From contig CAUEEP010000725.1 of assembly GCA_958450365.1 (NCBI GenBank), positions 2,194,001-2,258,000 of the forward strand: a stretch of 64,000 nucleotides of DNA, read 5' to 3'. Under the pieces are notes generated by a model that worked only from the letters and a program-made list of their open reading frames with translations, was not told where the DNA came from and searched no databases. Shown in pieces: positions 22,001-32,800 of the stretch; positions within the stretch are counted from its first letter, which is position 1; each line of letters begins with the position of its first letter. This DNA comes from Mesorhabditis belari (Eukaryota > Nematoda > Chromadorea > Rhabditida > Rhabditidae). The position numbers and the translations under genes were made by a program.

Positions 22001-25000
22001 AAATAAACTGGATAAATGTTTTAAAATACATATAGATACAGTAACTTTTTTCTAAACGTATTTTTTAGAAAACATTCTAGTCAGAAAACAGTTTGGAAAT
22101 GTTTTATTTATGAAAATAACCTTGTAGATCATTTCACTAAAGCTAAGATCACCAATAAACAGGTTTACGATTAGATTTAAACTAAATACAATAGCCTTAG
22201 CATCTTTTTCAAGTCATGAGTCACACTAGAGACAAAAGAATAGCTTTGAAATCCCCAAACGAACCCATAAATTGTTCGATCGCACCGTCCAAAACTCGTC
22301 AACCGTCCTCGACTGTAGACAGCTTTAAACTTAAAACTTTTTAATTTAAATCACTCTCGACCTACGTTTTATAATCCGTTTTTAAATCACATCCAAGTCT
22401 TGTTGTCCAATTTTTCGAGAATTCCTAAGGAAATTGATTTGAATTAAACTATTTTGCTTGTCACCAAATTGTTTGTTCCCCGTGCATTTGCGGCAATTGA
22501 CGAGCCGCTCATTTGAATGACTTGTTGGAAAAGATCTGAATATGGAATTGATTTAAGCAAATATTCAAATAAATCGAAACTTTCAAGAAATAAGCAATAA
22601 GTTTGGAGGTAAGTTGAGGCAAAAACAGTACTTTGTGTTTTCGGCGACAAAGTGAGTTGACTGCACGACTCGGAGCCGGCCGATTGGCCCATAATTGTCA
22701 CTTGCTTGCTGTTCCCTAGGTTGTTGAAAAATGCATAAGATTGTAGAAAACGACGGCTCAACATTACCTCCAAAACTCCCGATATTCGCTTGCACCCATT
22801 GAAGAGCGAAAGCCTGATCCCAAAGGCCAAGATTTGGGGTGATCAACGAGTCGTTTAGAGTGAGGAATCCTAAAATCCATCAAGTTTTCCATATGTTTCC
22901 AAATCAAATCACCAAATGGCCCAAGTCGATATTGGATTGATACCATGACAATGCCTCTTCTTGCATAGCTCTGAAACTTTAGTTTTGAAACTAAATCTAT
23001 TGGAATAGCTGGTAATATCATAGAAATGCTTAAAAGTCAAAGATTTTGATAAATCGATTATCTAAAACCCAACTGGATATGCCTTAAAAATACTAGGTTG
23101 GTGCAAATGAAATTTCGTTTTTTTACAAACATTAAAGTCATCCAAAATTTTTTTAGATAACAATTTATTTAAAACAATAAGCACCATTATTATCTATGAC
23201 ATCCCTCCAACGTTGCTTCAGATTGCGGATCCCCTTCTCAAAGAACGCTTGATTCTGTGATGCAAAGTAGTTGGTCACCCAATTTTCGACTTCTTTTGCA
23301 TTCTTAAACTGGCAATTCTCAAGGGAATGTTGCCTCGATCTGAAAAGGTGAAAATCGGAGGGTGCTAAGTCTGGACTATACGGCGCATGTGGTAAGACCT
23401 TCCATCCTAGCTTCTCTAGTTCCTTACAAGAGGTTTTTGCCGTGTGAGCTGGAGCATTATCACGGAGAAAGCTGATAGTTGAGGGATTTAGGCCTTTTTC
23501 ACGCAAAATTTCGTGAACCTTCTTGAGTTGTTGAATAAAATAAGATGAATCGACTGTTTTTCCGGGCTCTAATAATTCAAAATGAACAAGTCCATTGATA
23601 TTCCACCAGCAAGACAACATCACTTTGCGCCCATGATAATCCGGCTTTGGAGTTGGAATTGGCGCTTGACCTTTGCTCAGCCATTGCCTTTTTCGAGAAG
23701 TATTATCAAAGTGAATCCACTTCTCATCCATCGTCAAGATACTCTCAAAAAAATGGCTTCTTTTCGACTTATGGAGCAAGATATGGCTGATCGAAACGCG
23801 TGCTCCCAGATTCTCAACACTCAATTGATGTGGAACCCATTGTCCATTACGATTTGTCTTTCCAATTATTTCCAAATGGCGTACAATTGTTGAATGATCA
23901 CATTGAGATGTTTGGCAAGTTCTCGTGTTGTTTGCATTGGATCAGCTTCAATTCATTGTTGTCGATGGCTGTGGCACGATGTCCATGCGATTCGTCTTCA
24001 AGGGATTCATTACCATCTCGGAATTGGGCAAACCAGAGCTGGCATGATCTTTCGGTGATAACCTGTTCTCCAAAGGCGGAACAGAGATCACGATGTGAAT
24101 CAGCAGCGTTTTTGCCCATTTTGAAGTCATAGAGAAGACACGTGCGCAGAACATACTTTTGATCCACCATGATCTAAAGCAAAAATCAATTAAAAAGTGA
24201 AAGCTCTGACTTTGAAAAAATGCGAAAATAAAGTAAATATCCAAGAGTACAAATGCACAAAAGAACATCAAATAAGCTCTTCAGATTAAAAAAATAAGAA
24301 CATTTTATATCGACCGAAATTTCTTTTGCACCAACCTAATAGGACAAAATCGTTTAATTGAAGTTGAAAATTTAGTTGATTGAAGTACTGAGCCCGTATG
24401 CTATGCTCCGAGAAAGTTCCCGGAGCGTAGCAAGCCCCTGCCGGAAACTCGGAATGATTGAAAGCTAGCAGCGCATCCGCCTTTATTAGAATAAATACGG
24501 TATATCAAATTTAAATCAACCAACAACTTTTTACGTCACCTCACCTCTCGAAAGGCAACAGCATCAAAATCGTAGGCGCTCCCAATCTCATAGGCTCCAC
24601 CATGGATGAAGAAAAACACAGGCATTTGACCCTGCAAATTCTTGTCAAACAAAGCTATTACCAATATAAAAATCAAATTTCAGCCACTTTATCAGCACCT
24701 GCAAATTCGGCGTCCAAACATTCAAGTAAAGGCAATCCTCGCTGACGAGCGCTCGCTCGGCGGCGGTGCTGAAAAGTATTAATGTGAAATTTCAGAAATT
24801 ATCTGTAGAACTTGCATGAATACCTGAGATCTTCAAAATATCAAAATTATGTATCAAAAATGCTTGTTTACCCTGGTTTCGCACACGGAATGCATCCTTT
24901 TGAGTAAGTGGTCGCGTTCACCGGTTTCGTCCAAGTTGTTGGTTGTTTAGGTTTCTGAAAAACGTAACTCAGAAAACAATCAATTTGCCTTGCATTGATT

Positions 25001-26211
25001 AGTTAATCTGGTACTACCAGAGTTTCCGGGCAAGTCTAGAGACAAATATCTGACTCAGTTTATGAGCCAAATCTTGGCCATGTCTCTGGCCTTACCTTAC
25101 CTAGCCACAAAAAGGCCTGGAGTTGGGCCCGCCAGAAGCTAGAGTATGGCATAAGGCCCTACCCTGGCGGCAATGGGATCTGTGTCGGTGTAGCCCATTG
25201 GTAGAGCGTTCGCCCGGTAAGCGAGATGTCGCGGGTTCAAATCGCGGCACCAGGCCCGTAGCCAGGATTTCGGTGTTTTTGGGAGAATCGCCAGAGCTTC
25301 GTCCAGAAGCCCCCAATCAAGTTACACCAAAAGAAGGAAATTTGTGGACACGTTGGACGTGTTGGGCACGCCGGTCCTTTTATTTGTGGGCTGGGAATAC
25401 AAAACAGAAGAAAATTTCGCAAAATCTTTATGCTACATCATGGCTACAATGAAATTTCTCTAAAATGAAATTCACTGGGACAGATTTGAATTTTTTTGAA
25501 ATTTTGGATCCTTAGCCGTTACCCAGGAAACTTCTAATCACCACCAATCGATTCTCCGTATCGATTTCCATAGCTAAACAGCTAAAAATCTGATTTAAGA
25601 CTTGTGGAGCGAGCTAAGAGGGCTCAAAGTTGGGTTGTCACGACTTTTTTTGCGCCTCTGCCTAACTTTGAGCCCCTCTAGCTTGTTTCACAAGCTTTAA
25701 ATCAGACTTTTAGCTGCTTAGCTATGGAAATCGATACGGAGAATCGATTGGTGGTGATTAGAAGTTTCCTTGATAACGACTAAGAGTCTAAAACCTCTGC
25801 TCCCTTGAAATTTTCTCAAAAAATCCAAATTTTTCCAAGTGAATTTCATTTTAGAAAAATTTCATTGTAGCCATGATGTAGCCTAAAGATTTTGCAAAAT
25901 TTTCTTCTGTTTTGTATTCCCAGCCCCGACATATGAAAGGATCAGCGTGTCCACCTCCAGCTCTGGACCTTGGATCCTTTGAATAGGAGATCCTATGATT
26001 AGCTAATCTTGACTAATTCCCGTACCTCGAATCTCAACTTTCCAACTGGTGGTGCGGCGAATGGAATTCCCAAAAACTCATTGACTTTCGTTCCATCCGA
26101 TGTTGTCTGAAAATTGCCCAAAACGGCCCCATTCTTCGTGATCACAAGCGGTTGATCGCAGATTATCACAGAAAATAAAGAAAATACTCCAATTTGTACT
26201 AAGTGCCGCAT
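19025..26211 (-). CDS. Secreted type-B carboxylesterase (COesterase family)
   Basis: ATG at 26211; first residues MRHLVQIGVFSLFSVIIC form a signal peptide. Exons followed: 26211-26026, 24954-24872, 24768-24699, 24631-24545, 22970-22913, 22869-22768, 22715-22632, from 22535, then a less certain stretch near 22430-22260, 20688-20616 and further exons to TAA at 19025. Family blocks in order: FLGIPFAAPPVGKLRF, SEDCLYLNVWTP, FFFIHGGAYEIGS (oxyanion hole), VSIQYRLGPFG, TPNLGLWDQAFALQWVQANI, GQSAG (nucleophile serine, exon 22715-22632), FQQVIQMSGSS, GFAPIIDGDF, and STHTSEFPYTFG with the likely catalytic histidine. The family hydrolyses esters of lipids or xenobiotics. Introns hold two mariners, repeat R copy B and a tRNA-like sequence. 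The 22465-20700 interval is poorly resolved, so I cannot exclude a damaged exon there. Confidence 0.85.
19533..19568. repeat. Perfect 36-bp palindrome
   Basis: The sequence ctcttgagctaaagctga is followed immediately by its exact complement. It lies in an intron of the esterase gene. Confidence 0.9.
19911..20010. repeat. Microsatellite, (agtaaaca)n
   Basis: About 12 tandem copies of an 8-bp unit agtaaaca, with a few aaataaac variants, in an esterase intron. The minus-strand frame through it (LLVYLF repeats) is a shadow. Confidence 0.9.
20806..21330. repeat. Repeat family R, copy B
   Basis: Matches copy A (15040-15560) and copy C (30045-30560), with shared blocks ttgattgtttctctacaaaa and gagttgagatgagctttgag. 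The minus-strand frame at 21076-20819 is the best preserved version (85 residues, MSKLRLRHRIGAFLGARVCA at the start). It lacks recognised transposase motifs. It is in an esterase intron directly left of an internally deleted mariner. Confidence 0.8.
21378..21926 (+). mobile_element. Internally deleted mariner element
   Basis: Terminal inverted repeats ttaggttgttcggatataaa and tttatatccgaacaacctaa with TA on both sides (21376-21377 and 21927-21928). Length is 549 bp. The plus-strand frame keeps the mariner N-terminal DNA-binding region (WFQRFRNGDESLEDDQHSRR, DPCQTTRELAQQF) but then jumps to a short tail; the whole DDE catalytic domain is missing. It is a non-autonomous derivative inside an esterase intron. 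Confidence 0.92.
23093..24339 (-). mobile_element. Full-length mariner element
   Basis: Ends ctaggttggtgcaaatgaaa (left) and ttcttttgcaccaacctaa (right) flanked by TA at 23091-23092 and 24340-24341. Length is 1247 bp, usual for mariner. The left end has C where the right end has T at the outer base. It is inserted in the esterase intron between exons 24631-24545 and 22970-22913 in the same orientation as the gene. Confidence 0.95.
23165..24170 (-). pseudogene. mariner transposase, DD34D, two frameshifts
   Basis: Starts MVDQKYVLRTCLLYDFKMGK at 24170 with a helix-turn-helix (WFAQFRDGNESLEDESHGHR). The catalytic domain is open from 23875 to 23165 and keeps all three acidic residues: TMDEKW, RDNAPAH and SPDLAPSDFHLF, with 34 residues between the second and third Asp (DD34D). 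Between the two parts, near 23950 and 23895, the frame changes twice; each change looks like a one-base deletion relative to mariner sequence. The protein would be truncated, so this copy is probably inactive, though its catalytic half is well preserved and the insertion therefore fairly young. Confidence 0.93.
25182..25252 (+). tRNA. tRNA-Thr-like gene or pseudogene (anticodon GGT)
   Basis: Acceptor gtgtcg pairs with cggcac (one G-U). D arm is tgtagcccattggtagagcg. Anticodon stem ttcgc/gcgag closes a seven-base loop ccggtaa with GGT at the anticodon position, but base 33 is C instead of the invariant U. B box gggttcaaatc is good, but the T stem has mismatches. It lies in an esterase intron on the opposite strand, next to a foldback repeat. 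A pseudogene or tRNA-derived repeat is more likely than a working gene. Confidence 0.4.
25250..25962. repeat. Foldback element, about 710 bp, copy 1
   Basis: Begins ggcccgtagccaggatttcg. Arms of about 250 bp are complementary: gctgggaatacaaaacagaa on the left, ttctgttttgtattcccagc on the right, meeting near 25640. A related element with the same left end lies at 38148-38782. Sits in the first esterase intron. Confidence 0.85.
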
Positions 26212-26575
26212 TTTCTTCTTCGAAGTGAACTCTGGCAAAGGAATGCTTTCGATTTTCCCGTTTCCATTCGCCGATAAGCGATAAGTAAACACTTTTTGGT
26301 CATTCAAAATCAGAAAAAAGTCCACCTTTGAAACAAGCAAACTACTGACAGAAAAGTTCATGGATGAAATCATTTCTGCAATGAAGTCATTGATGTTTTA
26401 CTGGAGGTGCACAAAGATTGATCATCGCCTCCAGCCAAACAACACATTTTATTGGAAAAAATTTCCTTAATCCGAAAAAGTAGGTCTCCGGTGTTTTTGA
26501 GAAAAATGGCCTCAAAGTTCATGATTTTTGAAAGGTTTTTTCGAATCTCTGGCACACTATTTGCGTCCAACTTCT

Positions 26576-26643
26576 AATAATCGATTACTAGGCTACAAGA
26601 CACTTTATAATCAATTATAAAGTGCCTTGTAGCCTAGTGATTA
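26576..26643. repeat. Strong hairpin, about 30-bp arms
   Basis: Aatcgattactaggctacaa and ttgtagcctagtgatt are complementary around acactttataatcaattataaagt. A faint tRNA-like segment (agcctagtgattatt and atagttcgatacc) overlaps and follows it. Confidence 0.7.
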
Positions 26644-26921
26644 TTCTGGACGTTCTGTGCATTTTTGCTTCATAGTTCGATACCGCTCACGGCCAAACCT
26701 TTTTATTTTGTAAATTGATTAGAAATTATTTTCAAGACCATCGAGGCTTTCGTTTGGAACTTAATGGCTTGACTAGTACTAACTAGGCTTAACTAGTACT
26801 GTTAACGCTAGCGTTAAGTGCTTATATCGGTAAGTGCCGCTAACCCAGCGTAATAGTGATAATCCAAAACATTTAGCCGAGTCAGAGCAAAACGAAAATT
26901 TTTATATTTGAAATATCTGCC

Positions 26922-27235
26922 TACTGTAAACATTCTAGTAGAAGCGCCGGCTCTTCTATTTTCAATATCCCTCTCAAATTCTTTTTCATGCTCAGCTAGT
27001 ATACCCAAATTTTCAAGAGCTCAAAAATCGGTGTTTTTGTTGGATTTTCATCCGATTTTCGACGTTATTAAGCTTTTTTTAGTCTATAACTATTATTTTT
27101 AACTATTATTTACTATTTAAAGCCTTTGAAATCTTTAAAAAAGTAAAACATTTTGCTATCCGAGAGTTGAAAAATCCGAAGAAAGAAAAATTTCGTCTAA
27201 AGGAGGCGCTTCTATTGAAATTAATAAGTTATTTA
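26922..27235. mobile_element. MITE family M1, copy 1
   Basis: Starts tactgtaaacattctagtag and ends ggaggcgcttctattgaaat. Shares internal blocks (ttggattttcatccgatttt) with 28480-28748 and 51231-51547. The ends are an imperfect inverted pair (ctaatagaagcgcc / ggcgcttctatt). Confidence 0.75.
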
Positions 27236-27524
27236 TCGATGGAATGAAACGTATTTCAAGCTTTAAAGCAAAATAATGTTTTAGCATCAAGGGGTTCTGT
27301 GGAGCTTTGTTTTCAATTCAAATCAAAACACTTACCTAAACTTATCAATGATCCTGCCCTATTCAACAAATAATTACTGTGCTTACCCTATTAGCAATGT
27401 CAGAAAATCAGTACTATCATTTAAAAACAGTTTAAACTAAAACTACATATGAAATGTGTTGACAAAGCTTGATCAGTAAAGAACCCAAATATTATAGAGA
27501 TTCTTTAAAACTTTCAACTTCATT

Positions 27525-27687
27525 GGCAGGGCCGCGCGAACGCAGCCCCTCACGCAAAAATTAAGCTGTTAGCGAATCCCAACTCGGGACTGCCACACAG
27601 GTCAACCCAGCCTAAAGTGCAATGGCCGAGCCTCGCCATGGGGGTCCCGCCTTCATGATCGCGAGAGCCCCCCAGCCAGGTAAGTTT
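27525..27687 (-). ncRNA. U1 snRNA, copy 1
   Basis: Minus-strand RNA starts AAACTTACCTGGC, the U1 5' end that pairs with 5' splice sites. Loop I contains gatcatgaagg (U1-70K site), loop II attgcactt (U1A site in other animals), and the Sm site is aatttttg at 27562-27555. The 3' stem-loop is gggctgcgttcgcgcggccc. Length is 163 nt, as in nematode U1. Upstream, gcatcgg-cctttccataaccc is conserved with copy 2 and probably belongs to the snRNA promoter. Reading frames on both strands here are shadows. Confidence 0.95.
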
Positions 27688-28175
27688 ATGAGCCGGGAAT
27701 GGGAGAGGGTTATGGAAAGGCCCGATGCCAAAAGAGATGCGATTACATTCACGCACAAAGAACGCACAAAGAGCGTGACAGTAAAAGAGTTTTTTTCTCA
27801 ATTCCTTTACTATTCTTAGACAGAACAATATTTTAATAATAAAACAATTTTGTACAGTAACTCACCGAATCCATGCATTGATGTCCTCATCGGACTTCTT
27901 GGTAGAGCCAAAGTTGAGAATTGGGGCCAAAAGACTCTATTCAAGTTGAGTATCAGGTCGGAGCGACTGAAATTTTGACTCCTAGCGAACAATTCTCCAA
28001 TGTTAGTCAGTACTATCACCTACAAACCGAACAACTAAAACGACATCTGGAATGTGCTGACAAAGCGACAGAAAGTTATGTAGTTAAAGTCAATGTATTT
28101 ACGTTAAAGTTATATAGAAAGCTACAGTCAAGAAGCAAAAATTCAAAGGCTTTTCTTAAAGCTTTCAACTTCACT

Positions 28176-28338
28176 GGCAGGGCCGCGCGAACGCAGCCCC
28201 TCACGCAAAAATTAAGCTGTTAGCGAATCCCAACTCGGGACTGCCACACAGGTCAACCCAGCCTAAAGTGCAATGGCCGAGCCTCGCCATGGGGGTCACG
28301 CCTTCATGATCGCGAGAGCCCCCCAGCCAGGTAAGTTT
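28176..28338 (-). ncRNA. U1 snRNA, copy 2
   Basis: Same 163-nt RNA as copy 1, 651 bases away in the same orientation. The only clear change in the RNA is in the stem after loop I, where copy 1 reads gcgggacccc and copy 2 gcgtgacccc. Sm site at 28213-28206. The conserved block gcatcgg-cctttccataaccc lies upstream, and diverged flanks show that a larger block was duplicated. Both copies appear intact. Confidence 0.95.
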
Positions 28339-28479
28339 ATGAACCGAGAATGGGTGTGGGTTATGGAAAGGACCGATGCCAAAAGTGATGCGATTACACT
28401 CACGCACAAAGAACGCACAAAGAGCGTGACAGTAAAAGAGTTTTATTCTCAATTCTTTTCCCTTTTCCCAGAAAGACTA

Positions 28480-28905
28480 GGTACTGTAAATAGCCTTTTT
28501 TTTCAACTTGCCTCTAAAATTCTTTTTCGTGCCCTAGCTACAGTATACCCAATTTTTAAGAGCTTAAAAATGGCTATTTTTGTTAGATTTTCATCCGATT
28601 TTCGACGTCATTAAGCTTTTTTAGTCTATAACTATTATTTAAAGCCTTTAAAGTGTTTAAAGGGTTAAGCATTTTGCATTTTGTTGACAAATCCGAAGAA
28701 AGAAAAATTTCGTCTAAAGGAGGCGCTTCTATTGGAATAAATACGGTATCTGACTAGGAGCTAACTAAAGCCAAACCTTGAACTGATTTAGTTTGGTCTG
28801 GTTTACTATCCAAGTGTACTGCAAGGCGGGGACAGGCTCGAGATAGGCTTAGCTTGCTTGGCTGGCTGGCTTTTAGCAACAAGAGAATGGTCAGAAGCGG
28901 TGTCT
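28480..28905. repeat. MITE family M1, copy 2, with shared flank
   Basis: Matches 51231-51547 and extends into a shared 157-base flank (atctgactaggag to caagagaatggtcagaagcg). Its left part is shortened by a deletion. Confidence 0.7.
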
Positions 28906-29209
28906 TCTTGTGTGTCTTCTTAAAAAAGCTACCGTAATCTGGCTTCTAACTGTATCCAAACTATCATCTTGATAAAGAATTTCTTTGCGGGAGATCCTCT
29001 ATATTTGATTTGTTGTGGTGCTGGAGGTACAAAGAAGTCAGAATTCGAAAAATCTAACTTTTCAGGCTCAATTTCAACAGATTTAGTGTTATAAGAGCTC
29101 TATTGATGAAGAATTTCGTTAAATAGATTCTTCTTTTTAATGAAATAGCACTGAATGAAATAGCAGCAATGAAATAGAAATAGATATTCTGTAAATCATG
29201 AAACTGTTA

Positions 29210-29580
29210 TATATAAATACTTTATTCAGAAAGAAATAAAGTGCGAAAACGACATGAAAAATGTACTAGATAAAAGATCACAAAGTCACTTAAAATGCAA
29301 CGAAATAGCCCTTTTAAAATCAGACACGGTGGAGATCAAACGCAACTTGTCGGGAAGGGCATTCCAAACTTTAGTCACACGATTTACGAAAAAAGCTCTA
29401 GAGGATTTAGAGAAAGCAGATTCGGGATGCAAGATAAAAGAGCCACGCCTAGTCGCCAAACTGTTAGTGACAGCTACAAGCGAATACAAGCAACAACGAC
29501 TAAGGAGAAACCTTTTACAATTGGTTTCTCAATGATACGAAGAATATTTTGCTCGTTTAAATTTGCTATTTAAATTCACT
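29210..29580 (-). pseudogene. 3' end of a non-LTR retrotransposon (LINE) ORF2
   Basis: The minus-strand frame 29489-29286 contains RRGSFILHPESAFSKSSRAF then FVNRVTKVWNALPDKLRLIS and FKRAISLHFK, the characteristic end of CR1/Jockey-type reverse transcriptase ORFs (R..F...R....WN.LP......S...FK). The stop is followed by AATAAAG near 29220. Upstream sequence drifts out of frame, so this is a 5'-truncated copy. It lies just before atm-1. Confidence 0.7.
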
Positions 29581-29807
29581 ATTTAAATTTGCTATTATAA
29601 TTTAAATCTAAATTTCAAATTTTCTATCTTTTAGACAGTTTAGTTAAAGTCAAAACTCCAAATTCGATCGTTTATTTCAACCGGTTTTTCAGTAATTATT
29701 AAGCACCGTTATTGAAGTTGAAATTGAAGGAAATCAGCTGCAAAAGTGGCTCACTTTCATTAGGTTTTACTGGTTTTATATTAATTGATTCAGATTTTTA
29801 CCTATCG

Positions 29808-32800
29808 ATGAATCAAGATTGGACGAATGGGCCCAGCTGCTCCCAATATGCGCCCACATTCTCTCAATACTCGAAGCAACGCATCGATTTGCCGATTTGT
29901 CTTGACTCCTCCGAGTTTACCACTGATGAATTGGAGTATCAAGAATTACAGGTAAATCAGGATATATCGATTTTAGTTTCTAAGTTTATTCATGTCTTTT
30001 GTAAAGATATTAATTGAACTAGTAGGTAGTCAAATTTTTGGTTAGTGCATAAGTCTTTACAATTTTTTTCCAAACTTCTTTTAAAAATAATATCGCCACC
30101 ATCAAAATTTCTATTTGAACCCCTAAAAAGCGTGATTGTTTCTCTACAAAATGGCTTTTGGGAAATTCTTGGAAGTAGTTGTTTTTTTGGGTTTTCAAAA
30201 GCACAAACACGAGCACCCAAAACTGTTCCGATGCGATGCCGAAGTCGCAATTTGAACACTTTCTTTAATACAAACCTATTTTGATGCTAAAGTAAAAAAG
30301 ATAGAGCTTATTTGATTACATAAGTCTGTAAAATTTGAAACCGATCCGTTCAGCGATTTTCTTTAAAACAGCAATTGAAAATTATAGATAAAAATGGGTT
30401 TTTACCGAGTTGAGATGAGCTTTGAGCTTTCTTTCAAAAGCTATTTTGTAGAGAAATGATAGACTTTTTTAATAGGTTAATAGGTTTAAACTTGGTAAAG
30501 GGTTCTTTTCTATAGAAACAAAAAATTGTAAAGGTCAAATAGATTAATAACTTGGCTTTGCCAATTCACTGATTTTTGCCAAGACTCACTGATTGCTCCT
30601 TGATCCGGAATATGGGCATGTTGATTGAAAAATGAAAACCCTTTATTTCCAAGTCAAAATTTTCTGAAATTTTGCAAGTTTTTTGGGTAAAAGCGAGCAT
30701 TTCAGGAAAAACTCGGAATTTTGAAGAAAAATCTCGATGCTTTAAATGACGAGAAAGGAAAGGCGAAAGGGGTTCGACAATTGCAGGTACGATTTGCAAA
30801 AAGTTTTGAATTTAGCTAAATAGAGCTCAGGTTTAAAATATAAACTTTCATAAGGAGCAATATTTTGAGAGAATAAATCTCAAATGGGAATAACAATAAA
30901 TGGAAATGGAGACTTTAAGCTCAAACTTCTTTACGAGTTCTTGATCAGAAAATTGATTGTTTAGAAAAAGTGTTGGGTCATTTACTTGAAGTTTTTAGTC
31001 ATTTCCTTTGGCCATTTACTTTTGGCCATTTACTTTTGGCCATTTACTTTTGGCCATTTACTTTTGGCCATTTACTTTTGGTCATTTACTTTTGGCCATT
31101 TAATTTTGTCCATTTAATTTTGGCCATTTCCTTTGACCATTTACTTTTGGCCATTTACTTTTGAAGATCATTTACTTAACTATTGAAGTTCGACAAAATT
31201 TAGGAAATCAAGAACGTCTGTGTTTTGCTATTGAGACGAGTGGCCGGATCGGTGTTCGCCCATCCCGCAAATCCGATCTACAGTCTTGAAGAAATCGTTT
31301 CTGATCTCATTGTGGCTTGTGAACAGGTACACTTTTATTAATCTAAAAGAAAATTGAAATCCATTAAATGCAAAACATTGATATCTTTCAGGAACTATCT
31401 AAGAACGAGAGTAAATATCAGAAAAATCACGCGTCACAAATGGATTTCACTAGCACCGAAATGTGCCTCGAGTTCGTGAGAACGCTTGTTGCAAGTGAAA
31501 TTTTTAACTCAAATTCTAAAGAATTCAAGAAATTCTAGAAAAATTGGCTAATGAGCAAATCGAAATCACGCGACTCTGCATTTCGTTGCAAAAATCGATT
31601 TTCAACACCGTAGATGGGCGGTGAGTTTTCTAAAAAATTTAATTGATTTGCGTACGTTTTCAGTAGACTTTTGTTTCGGTTAACTTCGGAAACGTTCTTT
31701 TTCGGTTCGGTTTCGGTTTCGGTTAACCAAACCGAACCGAAAAACTAATCTTTTCGGTTAACCAAACCAAACCGAAAAACTAATCTTTTCGGTTGAACCG
31801 AACCGAACCGAAGAACTAATCTTTTCGGTTAATCAAACCGAACCGAAGAACTAATCTTTTCGGTGAACCGAACCGAACCGAAGAACTAATCTTTTCGGTT
31901 AATCAAACCGAACCGAAGAACTAATCTTTTCGGTTAATCAAACCAAACCGAAGAACTAATCTTTTCGGTTAATCAAACCGAACCGAAGAACTAATCTTTT
32001 CGGTGAACCGAACCGAACCGAAGAACTAATCTTTTCGGTTAACCAAACCGAACCGAAAGATTTCGGTTGACTTTGGTTGAACCGAAACCGAAACCGAACC
32101 GAAAAGAGCCAACCGAACACACAAGTCTAGTTTTCAGCTTTGAAAATGCTACCTGTGAGTTGTTGGTGAAATATTCCGAAAAAGTGCCGATCGTCGAGTG
32201 GAAAACTTCACATTTCAATTGTAGGTGTCGACTAGTTTTTGGGCTTTGATCTTTTTCAAAAGAATTTCCTTGTTTTACGCATGTTTTTCGTTCATTTTAG
32301 AGCATTTCCAATCGAGCTAGAGTTATTTTAAAAGCTTTTTTTTATTAATTTTATATGGTCGCCCCTTATTTGATTTTTCTTGTTTCAAAAGTTCAACTTA
32401 TTGTTTTTCAAATTCCGTTTTAGCCAAAAGTGACAAAAAAGTTGGTAAAAATTGATTTGAAAACGTTTTTTTCGGAGCACTCTGTACTTGTGACTTTGTT
32501 GGGGCCAAGAAGAGATGCAAATCTTTCTTTTAGACCAACCAAAGTCATATGTAACAATGATTCTTTAGTATTGCTGCAAAAATCTCAATGTGAACTCCTT
32601 GCAAGACTCTCGACACCGATTACATGGAAAAGAGCTGAAACGTGGGCTAAAGTGATCACTTTGCTTGTGAAAAATGCTAAATGGCACAAGTTAGTTGGGA
32701 TCGATATAAATAAATGTCTTTGAGTCTAGTACCGAAGCCAGACCAGGTGCAACAACGTTTGCTTTTGTGCTTAAAATCGTCGAGGTTTTGGAAAAACACG

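Noticed and set aside
27550..28614. Paired reading frames on both strands
   Set aside because: They overlap the two U1 snRNA genes and duplicate each other only because the RNA genes are duplicated.
29712..29807. Upstream in-frame ATG for atm-1
   Set aside because: It would add 32 residues that do not look conserved; the ATG at 29808 was preferred, but the choice is not certain.
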